From contig NZ_CP040428.1 of the NCBI RefSeq assembly GCF_005671395.1, positions 3,100,001 to 3,164,000 of the forward strand: DNA of 64,000 nucleotides, given 5' to 3'. Shown piece after piece: positions 55,128 to 64,000 of this stretch (position 1 is the stretch's first letter; each line of letters starts with the position of its first letter). This DNA comes from Jejubacter calystegiae. GTDB lineage: Bacteria > Pseudomonadota > Gammaproteobacteria > Enterobacterales > Enterobacteriaceae. A program made the position numbers and the translations under genes. Under the pieces are notes generated by a model. The model was not told where the DNA came from. It did no database searches and saw only the letters and a program-made list of their open reading frames with translations.

Positions 55128-55346
55128 ACTGACAAAGAGGTCCCTCCGGTGAGGGGCCTCAGGTTGATGACAAAGAGGGAAAAAACGTGGTTTTTCCCTC
55201 TTTGTGGTTATCAGCCGAAAATCAATGAATTGATTTTCCGTGTTTATTTTTCTGGTAATTCTGGCCGAACGCGTTCGGCCCAGGTTTGTCATCAGTTTCA
55301 GGCCCCTCCGGTGAGGGGCCTCTTCTTTTTCTTCCATTGACTTTGT
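55128..55346. repeat. Nested palindromic element between mukB and ldtD
   Basis: Five hairpins within about 190 nt: GAGGTCCCTC/GAGGGGCCTC (55137-55160, loop CGGT); a perfect 15-bp stem 55170-55184/55191-55205; GAAAATCAAT/ATTGATTTTC (55217-55238); the perfect 18-bp palindrome 55263-55280; and AGGCCCCTC/GAGGGGCCT (55300-55321, loop CGGT). The outer two hairpins are near-identical copies. TGATGACAAA (55165-55174) also pairs with TTTGTCATCA (55285-55294), so 55137-55174 and 55285-55322 form 38-nt imperfect inverted repeats around the core. TGACAAAGAGG recurs at 55130 and 55168, and CTTTGTGGTT at 55201 and 55341. No ORF is supported. It does not look like ERIC. It could be a MITE-like or other intergenic repeat unit. 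Confidence 0.75.
55300..55332 (+). terminator. Intrinsic terminator of the mukFEB operon
   Basis: AGGCCCCTC, CGGT, GAGGGGCCT, then CTTCTTTTTCTT. It is the last hairpin of the palindromic element and the only one followed by a U-rich tract, 178 nt after mukB. Confidence 0.75.
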
Positions 55347-55462
55347 GGTTTCGTGTCTTTAAATTTCTTTACATTCGGCGCTGCAAAGCCATTTTTCTCT
55401 TTATATACTGAGAGTAAGAGCCTGTCATTTTGACGCAAAGGCGATGAATTAGGGGGCAAGGG

Positions 55463-57223
55463 ATGTTGCTTATGAATTTTTGGGGCCGCCAGCGACTGGC
55501 TGCTGCCGTGGCGCTGGGCCTGGGACTGATGCCGCTGACCAGCGCCCTGGCCGATGAGCCTGCCGTGGTACCGGCTGATGGTACTGAAACGACCCTGGAA
55601 CACCCTGGGCTGATGCAAACCGCGCCCGCATCGCCGGCGATGGCGATGCTGTACGGCAGCCAGCCGGGCAATGACGGTACCACGGCAGCCGATAGCCGCG
55701 CGCGGCTGCAGTCTGTACTGCCGTCCGGCTATACGCCGGTCTATTCCGACGCTCTGGCGCAGCTTTATGTGGCACGCGACATGAAGCCCATGTGGGGTAA
55801 CGCTCAGGCGGTTCGTGCCTTTGAACAACAGCTGGCGGAAATCGCTATTGCAGGCGTTCATCCTCGCTTCAGCAACTGGGTTGAAACACTGACCGATCCT
55901 GCTGTTCAGGGAATGGCGCGCGATGTCGTGCTTTCCGATGCGCTGTTGGGGTATCTGCACTTTATCGCGTCGATGCCGACACAGGGTAATCGCTGGTTAT
56001 ACAGCGAGAGCGCCTGGAAGATGGCGCTGCCGCCGCTGTCAGTGATCAACCAGTGGCAGCTGGCCGTCGATAACGACCGTCTGGCCCCCTTCGTGGAAGG
56101 GCTGGTGCCGCAGCACCCCTGGTATCGCGAGATGCATCAATCGCTGCGCCAGCTGCTACAGGATAAACGTCCGTGGCCGCAGTTGAACGCGAGCAGAACG
56201 CTGCGTCCCGGCGAGTGGAGCCGCGACGTTCCGGCGCTGCGACAGATTCTACGCAACACCGGTATGCTGGACGACGGCGGCGCGGTCAGTACATCGCAGG
56301 AGACTTCCGGTGCGAATCAGCCCTACGATAGTCAACTGGTGGCGGCAGTAAAACGCTTTCAGACCTGGCAGGGGCTGGGGCCTGACGGCGTCATCGGGCC
56401 ATCGACGCGTTACTGGCTTAACGTGACGCCGCAGCAGCGCGCCGCACTGCTGGCGCTTAATATTCAGCGTCTGCGCCTGCTGCCGGGCGAGACTCGTACC
56501 GGCATTCTGGTTAATATTCCCGACTACTCGCTGGTTTACTACCTGGACGGCAATCTGACCCTGGCTTCCCGGGTGATCGTCGGGCGACCCGACCGCAAGA
56601 CGCCGATGATGAGCAGTGCGCTAAATAACGTCGTGGTGAATCCACCGTGGAACGTGCCGATGAGCATGGCGCGCAAGGATATTCTGCCAAAGGTCTGGCG
56701 CGATCCGGGCTATCTCGATCGCCATAACTACAAGGTGCTGAGAGGCTGGAATAGTAACGCTGCGATTAATCCCTGGCAGGTGGACTGGGCGACCATTACC
56801 CCATCGAATCTTCCGTTCCGCTTCCAGCAGGCGCCAGGTCCCCATAATTCGCTGGGACGCTATAAGTTCAATATGCCGAGTTCGGATGCCATCTATCTGC
56901 ACGATACGCCAAACCATGCGCTGTTTAACAAGAGCGAGCGGGCGTTGAGTTCGGGATGCGTCAGGGTCAATAAGGCCTCTGAACTGGCAGGAATGCTGTT
57001 GCAGGATGCCGGCTGGAATTCGTCGCGCGTCTCTTCCGCGCTTCAGGAGGGCAATACCCGCTATGTCAACATTCGCCAGCGAATTCCGGTAAATCTGTAC
57101 TATCTGACCGCATTTGTCGATAACGACGGGCGGACCGCATTTCGAACAGATATTTACAATTACGATCTCACCGCGCGATCGGGCGCACAAATCCTGGCAA
57201 AAGCGCAAAAACTCATCCAGTAA
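55463..57223 (+). CDS. ldtD: L,D-transpeptidase LdtD (YcbB)
   Basis: Periplasmic L,D-transpeptidase making 3-3 (mDap-mDap) peptidoglycan crosslinks; in E. coli it supports beta-lactam resistance and repair under outer-membrane stress. 586 residues (E. coli 615). There is a signal peptide (cleavage near ALADEP), a scaffold domain, a PGRP-type peptidoglycan-binding repeat ([22 protein letters not shown], about 295-316) and the YkuD catalytic domain with LSSGCVRVN, catalytic C499. The linker before the peptidoglycan-binding repeat is about 25 residues shorter than in E. coli. ATG 55463 follows AGGGGGC; ATG 55472 is an alternative. Confidence 0.95.
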   Translation: MLLMNFWGRQRLAAAVALGLGLMPLTSALADEPAVVPADGTETTLEHPGLMQTAPASPAMAMLYGSQPGNDGTTAADSRARLQSVLPSGYTPVYSDALAQLYVARDMKPMWGNAQAVRAFEQQLAEIAIAGVHPRFSNWVETLTDPAVQGMARDVVLSDALLGYLHFIASMPTQGNRWLYSESAWKMALPPLSVINQWQLAVDNDRLAPFVEGLVPQHPWYREMHQSLRQLLQDKRPWPQLNASRTLRPGEWSRDVPALRQILRNTGMLDDGGAVSTSQETSGANQPYDSQLVAAVKRFQTWQGLGPDGVIGPSTRYWLNVTPQQRAALLALNIQRLRLLPGETRTGILVNIPDYSLVYYLDGNLTLASRVIVGRPDRKTPMMSSALNNVVVNPPWNVPMSMARKDILPKVWRDPGYLDRHNYKVLRGWNSNAAINPWQVDWATITPSNLPFRFQQAPGPHNSLGRYKFNMPSSDAIYLHDTPNHALFNKSERALSSGCVRVNKASELAGMLLQDAGWNSSRVSSALQEGNTRYVNIRQRIPVNLYYLTAFVDNDGRTAFRTDIYNYDLTARSGAQILAKAQKLIQ

Positions 57224-57414
57224 ATGCAGTAATTCTAATAAATTAACTGTCGTAAATTCGTGTCATTCGCGGGCTGGAATCGCTACAGAGCCCGCAGGAC
57301 ACGGGCTGGCGCGATCTTGACGTCTTGTGATTTGGCGGTTAAGGTGCGCCTGAGTGCGCCAGAAGTGCATATTTATTGTTCCATTTTTATTTTTTACCTG
57401 TAGACCCGGATATC

Positions 57415-57963
57415 ATGGATAAATTCGACGCTAACCGCCGCAAATTGCTGGCGTTGGGGGGGGCTGCCCTGGGTGTAGCCATCTTGCCGACTTCTGCATT
57501 TGCCACACTCTCTACGCCGCGTCCGCGCATCCTGACCATGAACAATCTCCATACCGGAGAGACGATCAAAGCCGAATTTTTTGACGGCAGACACTATATC
57601 CAGGATGAGCTGAGTCGCTTAAACCACTTCTTCCGCGATTTTCGCGCCAACAAGATTAAGATCATCGACCCCGGTCTGTTTGACCAGCTATACCGCCTTC
57701 AGGGGCTGCTGGGAACCAGTAAACCGGTGCAGCTTATCTCCGGTTACCGCTCGCCGGCGACCAACAATCACTTACGCGCCCGTAGTTCGGGCGTGGCGAA
57801 ACACAGCTACCATACCAAAGGCCAGGCGATGGATTTCCACATCGAAGGTCTTTCGTTAAGCAATGTCCGCAAAGCCGCGTTATCTATGCGCGCAGGTGGT
57901 GTAGGATACTACCCACGTAGCAACTTTGTGCATATTGATACCGGGCCGGTAAGGCACTGGTAA
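57415..57963 (+). CDS. ycbK: YcbK, Tat-exported M15-family (DUF882) peptidase-like protein
   Basis: 182 residues, equal to E. coli YcbK. The N-terminus has a twin-arginine signal ([11 protein letters not shown]8-R9), cleaved near AFA-TLST. The mature part resembles D,D-carboxypeptidase/M15 metallopeptidases: [25 protein letters not shown] (zinc His and Asp) and [13 protein letters not shown] (zinc His). Peptidoglycan activity is inferred from the fold. The frame opens 39 nt upstream, but ATG 57415 gives the family start [10 protein letters not shown]. It is 39 nt before ycbL. Confidence 0.94.
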   Translation: MDKFDANRRKLLALGGAALGVAILPTSAFATLSTPRPRILTMNNLHTGETIKAEFFDGRHYIQDELSRLNHFFRDFRANKIKIIDPGLFDQLYRLQGLLGTSKPVQLISGYRSPATNNHLRARSSGVAKHSYHTKGQAMDFHIEGLSLSNVRKAALSMRAGGVGYYPRSNFVHIDTGPVRHW

Positions 57964-58001
57964 TTAACGAAAGGCCCGGTGACGGGCGCAATGGGAGCGG
58001 T

Positions 58002-58640
58002 ATGAACTATCACATTATTCCGGTAACGGCGTTCTCTCAGAACTGTTCGCTGATTTGGTGCCCTGAAACCCGACTGGCCGCGCTGGTGGATCCCGGTGGT
58101 GATGCAGAGCGCATCAGGGAAGAGGTCAGTGCTCAGGCGGTGACGGTCACCCAGATCCTGCTGACTCACGGCCATCTGGACCATGTGGGAGCGGCAGCAG
58201 AGCTGGCGGCGCACTATGGGGTTCCGATTATCGGTCCTCAGAAAGAGGATGAGTTCTGGCTTCAGGGGCTGCCGCAGCAAAGCCGTATGTTCGGCCTTGA
58301 GGAGTGTCAACCGCTGATGCCTGACCGCTGGTTGGAAGAGGGCGATACTGTCACCGTGGGTAAGGTCACGCTTCAGATTCTGCACTGCCCCGGGCATACG
58401 CCCGGCCATATCGTCTTTTTTGATACGGTCTCACGCCTGTTGATCTCCGGTGATGTGATCTTTAAAGGGGGCGTCGGGCGTAGCGACTTCCCGCGTGGCG
58501 ATCACAACCAGCTGATTGCTTCTATTCAGAACAAACTGCTGCCGTTGGGGGATGAGATTACCTTTATTCCAGGTCACGGCCCGCTCTCAACGCTCGGTGA
58601 AGAGCGACTGCATAACCCGTTTTTACAGGGAGCCTGGTAA
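58002..58640 (+). CDS. ycbL: YcbL, type II glyoxalase-like metallo-beta-lactamase-fold hydrolase
   Basis: 212 residues (E. coli 215). The metal-binding motif is THGHLDHVG (H56, H58, D60, H61), followed by [27 protein letters not shown] and [12 protein letters not shown]. Family members hydrolyse S-D-lactoylglutathione or related thioesters; the physiological substrate is not established. It starts 38 nt after ycbK, with GGGAGCG upstream of ATG 58002. The tail ends at QGAW, shorter than E. coli. Confidence 0.95.
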   Translation: MNYHIIPVTAFSQNCSLIWCPETRLAALVDPGGDAERIREEVSAQAVTVTQILLTHGHLDHVGAAAELAAHYGVPIIGPQKEDEFWLQGLPQQSRMFGLEECQPLMPDRWLEEGDTVTVGKVTLQILHCPGHTPGHIVFFDTVSRLLISGDVIFKGGVGRSDFPRGDHNQLIASIQNKLLPLGDEITFIPGHGPLSTLGEERLHNPFLQGAW

Positions 58641-58669
58641 GCCCGGACGGCGCTGCTATATTGTCGTAT

Positions 58670-58708
58670 AAAAAACGCCCTGACCAAAAAACGGTCAGGG
58701 CGTTTTTT
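58670..58708. terminator. Bidirectional intrinsic terminator between ycbL and aspC
   Basis: AAAAAACGCCCTGACC (58670-58685) pairs with GGTCAGGGCGTTTTTT (58693-58708), a perfect 16-bp stem over a 7-nt loop. It serves convergent ycbL and aspC. Confidence 0.93.
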
Positions 58709-58719
58709 ATTGTGGGCGA

Positions 58720-59910
58720 TTACAGCACCGCGACGATGGCTTCACACAGCGGCGCCATGTTATTGGGGGTCATGCCCGCAACGTTAACGCGCCCCGAGGC
58801 GACGGCATAGATGGCGAACTCTTCACGCAGGCGCAGTACCTGATCTTTGGTCAGGCCGCTGAAAGAGAACATGCCATTCTGGCGAGTGATAAAGCTGAAG
58901 TCGCGACTGGCGCCTTTTTCCTGCAGGGTGTTCACGAACAGCTGGCGCATACGCTGAATGCGCTGGCGCATATCGGTCAGCTCCTGCTCCCAGATAGCGC
59001 GCAGCGCGTCGTTGCTGAGGATGGTTGCTACAACGGATGCGCCATGAGCCGGCGGGTTAGAGTAGTTGGCGCGAATGCAGGATTTCATCTGACTGAAGGC
59101 GCGGTCTGCCTGGTCGCTGTCTGCTGCGACCAGGGTGCAGGCGCCGACGCGCTCGTTATAGAGGCCAAAGTTTTTGGAATAGGAGCTGGCGACAATCAGT
59201 TCCTGATGCAACTCGGCAAAGGCACGCAGGCCTTCGGCATCCTCTTCCAGGCCGCGGGCAAAGCCCTGATAGGCAAAGTCGAACAGCGGCAGCCAGCCTT
59301 TTTCCTTCGCGCGTTTTGCCAGCTGCTGCCACTGTTCCAGAGTGGGATCGATACCGGTCGGGTTATGGCAGCAGCCATGGAACAGCACCACGTCGCCAGG
59401 CTCTGCGCCCTGCAGGCTGGCCAGCAGGCCGTTAAAATCCAGGGTATGGTTTTCCGCGTCATAGTATGTGTATTCGCACACTTCCAGGCCTGCGGAGCTG
59501 AAGACCCCTTTGTGGTTCGGCCAGCTGGGGTTGCTGACCCACACGCGCTTAACGCTGGTGTTTTTCGCCAGGAAATCGGCGGCGACGCGCAGAGCGCCGG
59601 TCCCACCCGGGGTCTGGGCGGTGCGGGCGCGTTTGGCGTCGATAATCGCGCTTCCCTTACCAAACAGCAGCTCCTGGGTACAGCGTCCAAATTCCGGGAT
59701 GCCATCAATCCCCAGGTAGTTTTTGGTGGTTTCATTCTCCAGCAGGTACTGTTCTGCTTTCTTCACGCTGGTCAGAATGGGTGTCTTACCTGTTTCGTCC
59801 TTATAGACCCCAATACCGAGGTTAATTTTGTTCGGGCGATCGTCGGCACGAAAGAGATCGGCCAGTCCAAGAATGGGATCGGCTGGGGCTGCGGTTATGT
59901 TTTCAAACAT
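58720..59910 (-). CDS. aspC: Aspartate aminotransferase
   Basis: PLP-dependent class I aminotransferase interconverting aspartate/2-oxoglutarate and oxaloacetate/glutamate; also acts on aromatic amino acids. 396 residues, as in E. coli. The PLP lysine is in [15 protein letters not shown] (about K246). The [13 protein letters not shown] and [13 protein letters not shown] segments are conserved. ATG 59910 follows GGAACCTCGTC. The 200-nt gap before ompF holds the ompF terminator and the aspC promoter. Confidence 0.98.
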   Translation of the reverse strand: MFENITAAPADPILGLADLFRADDRPNKINLGIGVYKDETGKTPILTSVKKAEQYLLENETTKNYLGIDGIPEFGRCTQELLFGKGSAIIDAKRARTAQTPGGTGALRVAADFLAKNTSVKRVWVSNPSWPNHKGVFSSAGLEVCEYTYYDAENHTLDFNGLLASLQGAEPGDVVLFHGCCHNPTGIDPTLEQWQQLAKRAKEKGWLPLFDFAYQGFARGLEEDAEGLRAFAELHQELIVASSYSKNFGLYNERVGACTLVAADSDQADRAFSQMKSCIRANYSNPPAHGASVVATILSNDALRAIWEQELTDMRQRIQRMRQLFVNTLQEKGASRDFSFITRQNGMFSFSGLTKDQVLRLREEFAIYAVASGRVNVAGMTPNNMAPLCEAIVAVL

Positions 59911-60035
59911 GACGAGGTTCCATTGGTATCAGAAGGGAGTTCGTTTATCAGGTTAACGGCTGATCAACAAAATGCCAACCGTTAGCAGGAAAAAGAGCGG
60001 CGGACATCAAACTCTGCGAAAACGGAGTCAGCTCA

Positions 60036-60063
60036 TAAAAAAAACAGGGCCGAAGCCCTGTTT
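60036..60063 (-). terminator. Intrinsic terminator of ompF
   Basis: On the minus strand AAACAGGGC, TTCG, GCCCTGTTT, then TTTTTATG. A perfect 9-bp stem with a UUCG tetraloop. Confidence 0.92.
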
Positions 60064-60110
60064 AAAATGAGGTGGTTACTACTGTTATTGGTTTTATATT
60101 CGGTCTGTTG

Positions 60111-61199
60111 TCAGAACTGGTAAGCAACGCCCATCATGTACTGGTTGTCGGTACCGACAAAGCTGCCGTACGTGCGGGTGAAATCGCTCTCGTCCAGCAG
60201 GTTGATACGGTAGTCGCCGTATACGTTGAAGTTCTTGTTGAAGTAGTAGGAAGCGCCTACGGTTACGTATTCAGCCAGGTCGGCATCGCTGTAGCCGTTG
60301 GCACCAACCGGCAGATCCTTACCCTTGCTCTTCACATAAGAGACGGACGGACGCAGACCAAAGTCGAACTGGTACTGAGCGATCAGTTCGTAGTTCTGAG
60401 TCTTGTTGATGAAGGTGCTATTAGCGCCTTCAGACAGGTAGTTCATGTTGCGGGTTTCGGAATAGATAGCCGCCAGGTAGATATTGTTGGCGTCATACTT
60501 CAGACCGGTAGCCCAGGATTCTGCATTATCGCCCTGGCCGTCAGCAGACTGTCTGGTAGAGCGATCAGATTTGCTGTAGGCGCCGATAATACCGAAACCT
60601 TCGTAGTCATAGCCCAGGGAGAAGCCGAAGCCGTCACCGTTCTGGTTTTTGATGTTATCGTGCTCGTTTTTGCCCTGGTACTGAATGCCGAAGTGCAGGC
60701 CGTCAACCAGACCAAAGAAGTTGTTGTTACGGTAGGTCAGTACACCAACGGTACGGTTGGTCATGTAGGTGTCGGTGCTGCCTGCCCAGGTTTCGCCAGA
60801 GAAGGACGGAGACATATCGGTCCAGGCTTCTACGTCATAGACGATACCGTAGTTACGACCGTAGTCCAGGGAGCCGTAGTCGCCGATCCGCAGACCGGCA
60901 TAGGCCAGACGCGTTTTGTTGGTCTGCTCGCCTTCCGGCTCGTTGGCGTACATACGATATTCCCACTGACCGTAACCGGTCAGCATATCGTTGATCTGCG
61001 TTTCTCCTTTAAAACCCAGCTGAGCATAGGTGCCGTCTTTGCTGTCATTGCTGGAATTATTGGTCCAGCTATGCTCGGCGGCGACTTTACCGTACAGGTC
61101 CAGCTTGTTGCCGTCTTTATTATAGATTTCTGCTGCGTTAGCCGCACCTGCTGCTAACAGGGCAGGGATAACCACTGCCAGGAGATTACGCTTCATCAT
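60111..61199 (-). CDS. ompF: Outer-membrane porin OmpF
   Basis: Trimeric 16-strand general diffusion porin for small hydrophilic solutes and many antibiotics. 362 residues including a 22-residue signal peptide (mature [16 protein letters not shown]). [41 protein letters not shown] and [11 protein letters not shown] are porin signatures, and the last residue is Phe. Loop 3 reads SPSFSGETW where E. coli has LPEFGGDT; as I recall, OmpK35-type porins of Klebsiella and Enterobacter carry a similar change. Position next to asnS identifies it as the OmpF locus. Start MMKRN follows GAGGGTAATAAATA, as in E. coli. Confidence 0.94.
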   Translation of the reverse strand: MMKRNLLAVVIPALLAAGAANAAEIYNKDGNKLDLYGKVAAEHSWTNNSSNDSKDGTYAQLGFKGETQINDMLTGYGQWEYRMYANEPEGEQTNKTRLAYAGLRIGDYGSLDYGRNYGIVYDVEAWTDMSPSFSGETWAGSTDTYMTNRTVGVLTYRNNNFFGLVDGLHFGIQYQGKNEHDNIKNQNGDGFGFSLGYDYEGFGIIGAYSKSDRSTRQSADGQGDNAESWATGLKYDANNIYLAAIYSETRNMNYLSEGANSTFINKTQNYELIAQYQFDFGLRPSVSYVKSKGKDLPVGANGYSDADLAEYVTVGASYYFNKNFNVYGDYRINLLDESDFTRTYGSFVGTDNQYMMGVAYQF

Positions 61200-61213
61200 T
61201 ATTTATTACCCTC
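61191..61213 (-). promoter_or_regulatory. Conserved MicF small-RNA target over the ompF start
   Basis: GAGGGTAATAAATAATGATG (minus strand) keeps the Shine-Dalgarno and start-codon segment that MicF pairs with in E. coli ompF mRNA. MicF itself would lie by ompC, outside this window. Confidence 0.6.
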
Positions 61214-61299
61214 ATTGGTGTTTTTTATGGACACCTGCCACTGCCGTCAATAATTCCTTACAGAACTACTGCTGAGAGATTTGGTGTCTTTCTGTGTCT

Positions 61300-61480
61300 G
61301 GCAGGCATATTTCCATCAGGGGTGCCGTTTCGCTAGTTTGAATATGCTACGAATATCAATAAAAGGTATCAATTGGATACCTAGTGTAACAAAATATGTA
61401 TTTTTGGGGACTTTGTGAAGCGTTTCAAATTTCTGATATAACAATGGTATACAATCCGTTTTTATCTTTTATGTAATTGA
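61300..61480 (-). promoter_or_regulatory. ompF promoter and OmpR-binding region
   Basis: The minus-strand leader from GACGGCAGTGGCAGGTGTC back to TGCCTGCCAGACACAGAAAG lines up with the E. coli ompF leader, putting the -10 near 61306-61313 (GAAATATG) and the -35 near the AGCGAAACG block. A/T-rich TTGATACC-, TGAAACG- and GTTACACT-type tracts at about 61340-61480 take the place of the OmpR F-boxes. Exact boxes are inferred. Confidence 0.5.
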
Positions 61481-61661
61481 ATTTTAATTATTTTTTTATT
61501 TTTTTCGTCAGCTTTGAGAGATATCTGTCAGATATGGCTTTGTCAGTCTAAGTAATTTTTAAATCTGACTCTTCTGTTGCATTTTAAGCTATGTGTGCTA
61601 CCTGTTTGTTGCCTTTAAGGGCGTGTTTATTGAGAATATGTGGATAATATGTTTATAATTG

Positions 61662-61720
61662 ACGAAATATTTAGTAACGTATGAAAATATTTCGTTGACT
61701 TAAAAATATTTCGTTGACTT
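61662..61720. repeat. 18-bp tandem repeat plus inverted copy between asnS and ompF
   Basis: AAAATATTTCGTTGACTT occurs exactly twice (61684-61701 and 61703-61720, 19-bp period). ACGAAATATTT (61662-61672) is the inverse of its first 11 bases after one A. Three sites in one orientation pattern suggest a multi-site regulator in the far upstream region of leftward ompF, or a chance slippage duplication. The remaining A/T-rich 61480-61660 shows no gene. Confidence 0.6.
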
Positions 61721-61783
61721 GAAAATTGAAGGATGTCGTGCCCAATTAGACCGGTTGGTTAGTGGCGCAGGGAAGTGTTGGTC

Positions 61784-61810
61784 AATAAAAAGGCCGGTAT
61801 AAGCCGGCCT
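61784..61810 (-). terminator. Intrinsic terminator of asnS
   Basis: On the minus strand AGGCCGG, loop CTTATA, CCGGCCT, then TTTTATTG. It is 22 nt after the asnS stop. Confidence 0.88.
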
Positions 61811-61832
61811 GAAATTGTCTCTGAGGGGATAA

Positions 61833-63233
61833 TCAGAAGTTCGCGTTGCGCGGCGTACGGGGGAAGGGGATCACGTCGCGTACGTTCTGAACACCGGTTA
61901 CATAGGCGATCAGACGCTCAAAGCCCAGGCCGAAGCCGGAGTGCGGCACGGTACCGTAACGGCGCAGGTCGCGATACCACCAGTAGTCCTCTTTATTGAG
62001 GTCCATTTCCGCCATACGGGCGTCCAGCACATCAAGACGCTCTTCACGCTGAGAGCCACCGATGATTTCGCCAATGCCCGGCGCCAGTACGTCCATTGCG
62101 GCCACGGTTTTACCGTCGTCATTCATGCGCATATAGAACGCTTTAATATCTTTCGGGTAGTTCTTCACCACTACTGGTGCCTTAAAGTGCTTCTCGGCCA
62201 GGTAGCGTTCGTGCTCAGAAGCCAGATCCACACCCCAGTAAACCGGGTTTTCGAACTTCTCGCCGCATTTTTCCAGAATCGCGACGGCGTCGGTGTAGTC
62301 CACCTGGGCGAAGTCGGCAGCGACAAAACGCTCCAGACGTTCGATCGCTTCTTTGTCCACGCGCTGAGCGAAGAACTCCATATCGTCGCGGCGTTCTTTC
62401 AGCACGGCGTTAAAGACGTACTTCAGCATGGCTTCTGCCAGCGCTGCCGCATCGTCCAGGCTGGCGAAAGCCACTTCTGGCTCCAGCATCCAGAACTCGG
62501 CCAGGTGGCGGCTGGTGTTGGAGTTTTCGGCTCGGAAAGTGGGGCCGAAAGTATAGATTTTCGACAGCGCGCAGGCGTAGGTTTCGCCGTTCAGCTGGCC
62601 AGACACCGTCAGGAAGGCCTCTTTACCAAAGAAGTCTTGATCGTAGTCGACTTTCCCCTGGTCGTTACGCGGCAGGTTTTCCATATCCAGCGTTGAAACG
62701 CGGAACATTTCACCAGCGCCTTCGGTATCGGAAGCGGTGATAAGCGGGGTGGAAACCCAGAAGAAGCCCTGCTCGTCAAAGAAGCGATGCAGCGCCTGGG
62801 CCAGAGTGTGGCGCACGCGCGCCACGGCGCCAATCAGGTTGGTGCGCGGGCGCAGATGCGCCACTTCGCGGAGATATTCAATGCTGTGGCGTTTGGCGGC
62901 CATGGGGTAGCTGTCGGGATCTTCCACCCAACCGACAACTTCTACGTGGTTTGCCTGCAGCTCGAAGCTCTGGCCCTGGCCCGGAGAAGCCACCACGGTA
63001 CCGGTTACAATCACGGAACAGCCAGTGGTCAGGCGCAGTACTTCACTTTCGTAATTTGGCAGAGAATGATTTATGACGGCCTGTACAGGATCAAAGCAGG
63101 AACCGTCATAAACGGCGAGGAAGGAGATACCAGCTTTTGAATCTCGACGTGTCCGTACCCATCCGCGCACGGTGACTTCACTGTCAACGGCGACGCGGCC
63201 CTGGAGTACGTCGGCTACAGGCACAACGCTCAT
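61833..63233 (-). CDS. asnS: Asparagine--tRNA ligase
   Basis: Class IIb aminoacyl-tRNA synthetase charging tRNA-Asn. 466 residues, as in E. coli. The N-terminal OB-fold anticodon-binding domain covers about 15-100 ([19 protein letters not shown]). The catalytic domain has motif 2 around [24 protein letters not shown] and motif 3 around [18 protein letters not shown] 63233 begins [19 protein letters not shown]. The short gap to pncB contains a pncB hairpin. Confidence 0.98.
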   Translation of the reverse strand: MSVVPVADVLQGRVAVDSEVTVRGWVRTRRDSKAGISFLAVYDGSCFDPVQAVINHSLPNYESEVLRLTTGCSVIVTGTVVASPGQGQSFELQANHVEVVGWVEDPDSYPMAAKRHSIEYLREVAHLRPRTNLIGAVARVRHTLAQALHRFFDEQGFFWVSTPLITASDTEGAGEMFRVSTLDMENLPRNDQGKVDYDQDFFGKEAFLTVSGQLNGETYACALSKIYTFGPTFRAENSNTSRHLAEFWMLEPEVAFASLDDAAALAEAMLKYVFNAVLKERRDDMEFFAQRVDKEAIERLERFVAADFAQVDYTDAVAILEKCGEKFENPVYWGVDLASEHERYLAEKHFKAPVVVKNYPKDIKAFYMRMNDDGKTVAAMDVLAPGIGEIIGGSQREERLDVLDARMAEMDLNKEDYWWYRDLRRYGTVPHSGFGLGFERLIAYVTGVQNVRDVIPFPRTPRNANF

Positions 63234-63362
63234 AGTTTTCTCTCTAATTTGATGGTCAATAACAATGGGTTTTCGCCCCAGCTACAGGGGGCCATCTATG
63301 TTACCTGTTGGAGATTGCCAGACAAGCAGAAATCGCTGTGGGGGCGATAAAATCGAGAGGAA

Positions 63363-63382
63363 GCAGGGGCGGGAGCCCCTGC
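63363..63382 (-). terminator. Hairpin after pncB
   Basis: GCAGGGGC (63363-63370)/GCCCCTGC (63375-63382), perfect 8 bp, 9 nt after the pncB stop. The following minus-strand TTCCTCTCGATTTT is only moderately U-rich. Confidence 0.65.
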
Positions 63383-63391
63383 GTTACAGCT

Positions 63392-64000
63392 TTAGCTAGC
63401 TTTACGCACCCGCGGAAGGTCGAAGGCTTTGCGCAACGCGCGTACAAATGCTTTATCTTCGCAGATGGTTTTTCCAGGGCTGTCGGAAAGTTTAGCGACC
63501 GGCTTACCGTTACACTCCACCAGCTTAATCACGATATTCAGCGGTTTGACGCCAGGAATATCGCAGGTCAGGCGAGTGCCGATACCGAAGCCCAGTTGAA
63601 CCCGGGAAGCAAAATGGCGATACAGCCCGACGGCTTTCTCAAGGTCGAGATTATCGGAGAAGATCAGCGTTTTGCTCATCGGGTCGATGCCCAGTTTTTC
63701 GTAGTGGGCAATCGCTTTTTCGCCCCACTGGACCGGATCGCCGGAGTCGTGACGCAGCCCCTGGTACTGGGTGGCGAACTCATGGCCGAAATCGCGCAGG
63801 AAGGCATCCATGGTGATACAGTCGGTCAGGGCAATCCCCAGACGGTCAGGATATTCGTCCAGCCAGGCCTGTAGCGCTGCGCGCTGGCTGTTCGCCAGGT
63901 CGGGGCTTATCTGCTGGTGCGCCTGGAACCACTCATGGGCCTGAGTGCCCATCGGCGTTAGCTGCAGGCGGCTAGCCAGATCGTAGTTGCTGGTGCCGAT
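63392..64000 (-). CDS. pncB: Nicotinate phosphoribosyltransferase, 3' part (5' end outside window)
   Basis: Salvage enzyme making nicotinate mononucleotide from nicotinate, PRPP and ATP. The frame runs off the window edge: 16 codons before the internal ATG at 63952 read [16 protein letters not shown], matching the family, so that ATG is not the start. 202 of about 400 residues are visible. MGTQAHEW carries the histidine that is phosphorylated during the reaction (His219 of the Salmonella enzyme). GLRHDSGDP and [20 protein letters not shown] are family blocks. Ends KAS, as in E. coli. Confidence 0.95.
   Translation of the reverse strand: MGTSNYDLASRLQLTPMGTQAHEWFQAHQQISPDLANSQRAALQAWLDEYPDRLGIALTDCITMDAFLRDFGHEFATQYQGLRHDSGDPVQWGEKAIAHYEKLGIDPMSKTLIFSDNLDLEKAVGLYRHFASRVQLGFGIGTRLTCDIPGVKPLNIVIKLVECNGKPVAKLSDSPGKTICEDKAFVRALRKAFDLPRVRKAS

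Noticed and set aside
55170-55205. The 15-bp perfect hairpin after mukB as the main intrinsic terminator
   Set aside because: Its T-run is inside the stem rather than after it; the hairpin at 55300-55321 with the U-rich tail is the better terminator.
55128-55346. ERIC or classical REP/BIME identity for the mukB-ldtD repeat
   Set aside because: It lacks the ERIC core and the REP consensus as I know them; only the palindromic style is shared.
60072-61157. 361-codon + strand frame opposite ompF
   Set aside because: Valine-rich shadow of the porin beta-strands; it even spans the ompF terminator.

Overview
This window is a 64 kb piece of an enterobacterial chromosome (Enterobacteriaceae, Gammaproteobacteria). 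Gene order follows the Escherichia coli K-12 segment from macB to pncB almost gene for gene, and Lrp, IF-1, ClpS, IHF-beta, S1 and PflB are close to their E. coli forms. Base composition is fairly GC-rich and coding density is high. The outer porin is an OmpF-type protein whose constriction loop differs from the E. coli PEFGG form. This suggests a relative outside Escherichia itself, but the species cannot be named from this sequence alone. No prophage, insertion sequence, CRISPR array, rRNA or tRNA was found.

Layout. 1-11.6 kb: end of macB, cspD, clpS-clpA (N-degron proteolysis), infA, aat (N-degron tagging), cydC-cydD (glutathione/cysteine exporter needed for cytochrome bd), trxB and lrp. 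11.8-19.1 kb: ftsK, lolA, rarA and serS, in the same direction. 19.3-24.7 kb: the anaerobic DMSO reductase operon dmsABC and the MFS transporter ycaD. 25.0-26.3 kb: a gene with no counterpart in the K-12 order, encoding a chitin-synthase-like family 2 glycosyltransferase. 26.3-32.6 kb: pflA, pflB, focA and ycaO, all leftward (anaerobic pyruvate/formate metabolism). 32.9-45.9 kb: serC-aroA, cmk-rpsA, ihfB, ycaI, msbA-lpxK, ycaQ, ycaR-kdsB (serine, aromatic and lipopolysaccharide synthesis). 46.0-58.6 kb: ycbJ, elyC, cmoM-mukFEB (chromosome condensation), ldtD, ycbK, ycbL (cell wall). 58.7-64 kb: aspC, ompF, asnS and the 3' part of pncB, all leftward.

Several clusters work together. Aat adds Leu/Phe to N-termini that ClpS then delivers to ClpAP. 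The FNR-type dms and focA-pfl operons serve fermentation and anaerobic respiration. MsbA, LpxK and KdsB all serve lipid A/LPS biogenesis. MukB, MukE, MukF and FtsK handle chromosome organisation and segregation.

The most unusual items are these: (1) the chitin-synthase-like glycosyltransferase at 24989-26275, carrying five hallmark motifs; (2) a nested palindromic element of about 190-220 bp between mukB and ldtD; (3) a predicted three-way-junction RNA in the lrp leader; (4) an exact 18-bp tandem repeat with an inverted partner between ompF and asnS. Relative to K-12, ycaP, ycaL, the ycaC/ycaM/ycaN/ycaK group and the serW tRNA are absent from their usual places. Starts were set by family length and Shine-Dalgarno position. 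Many differ from the longest open frame.
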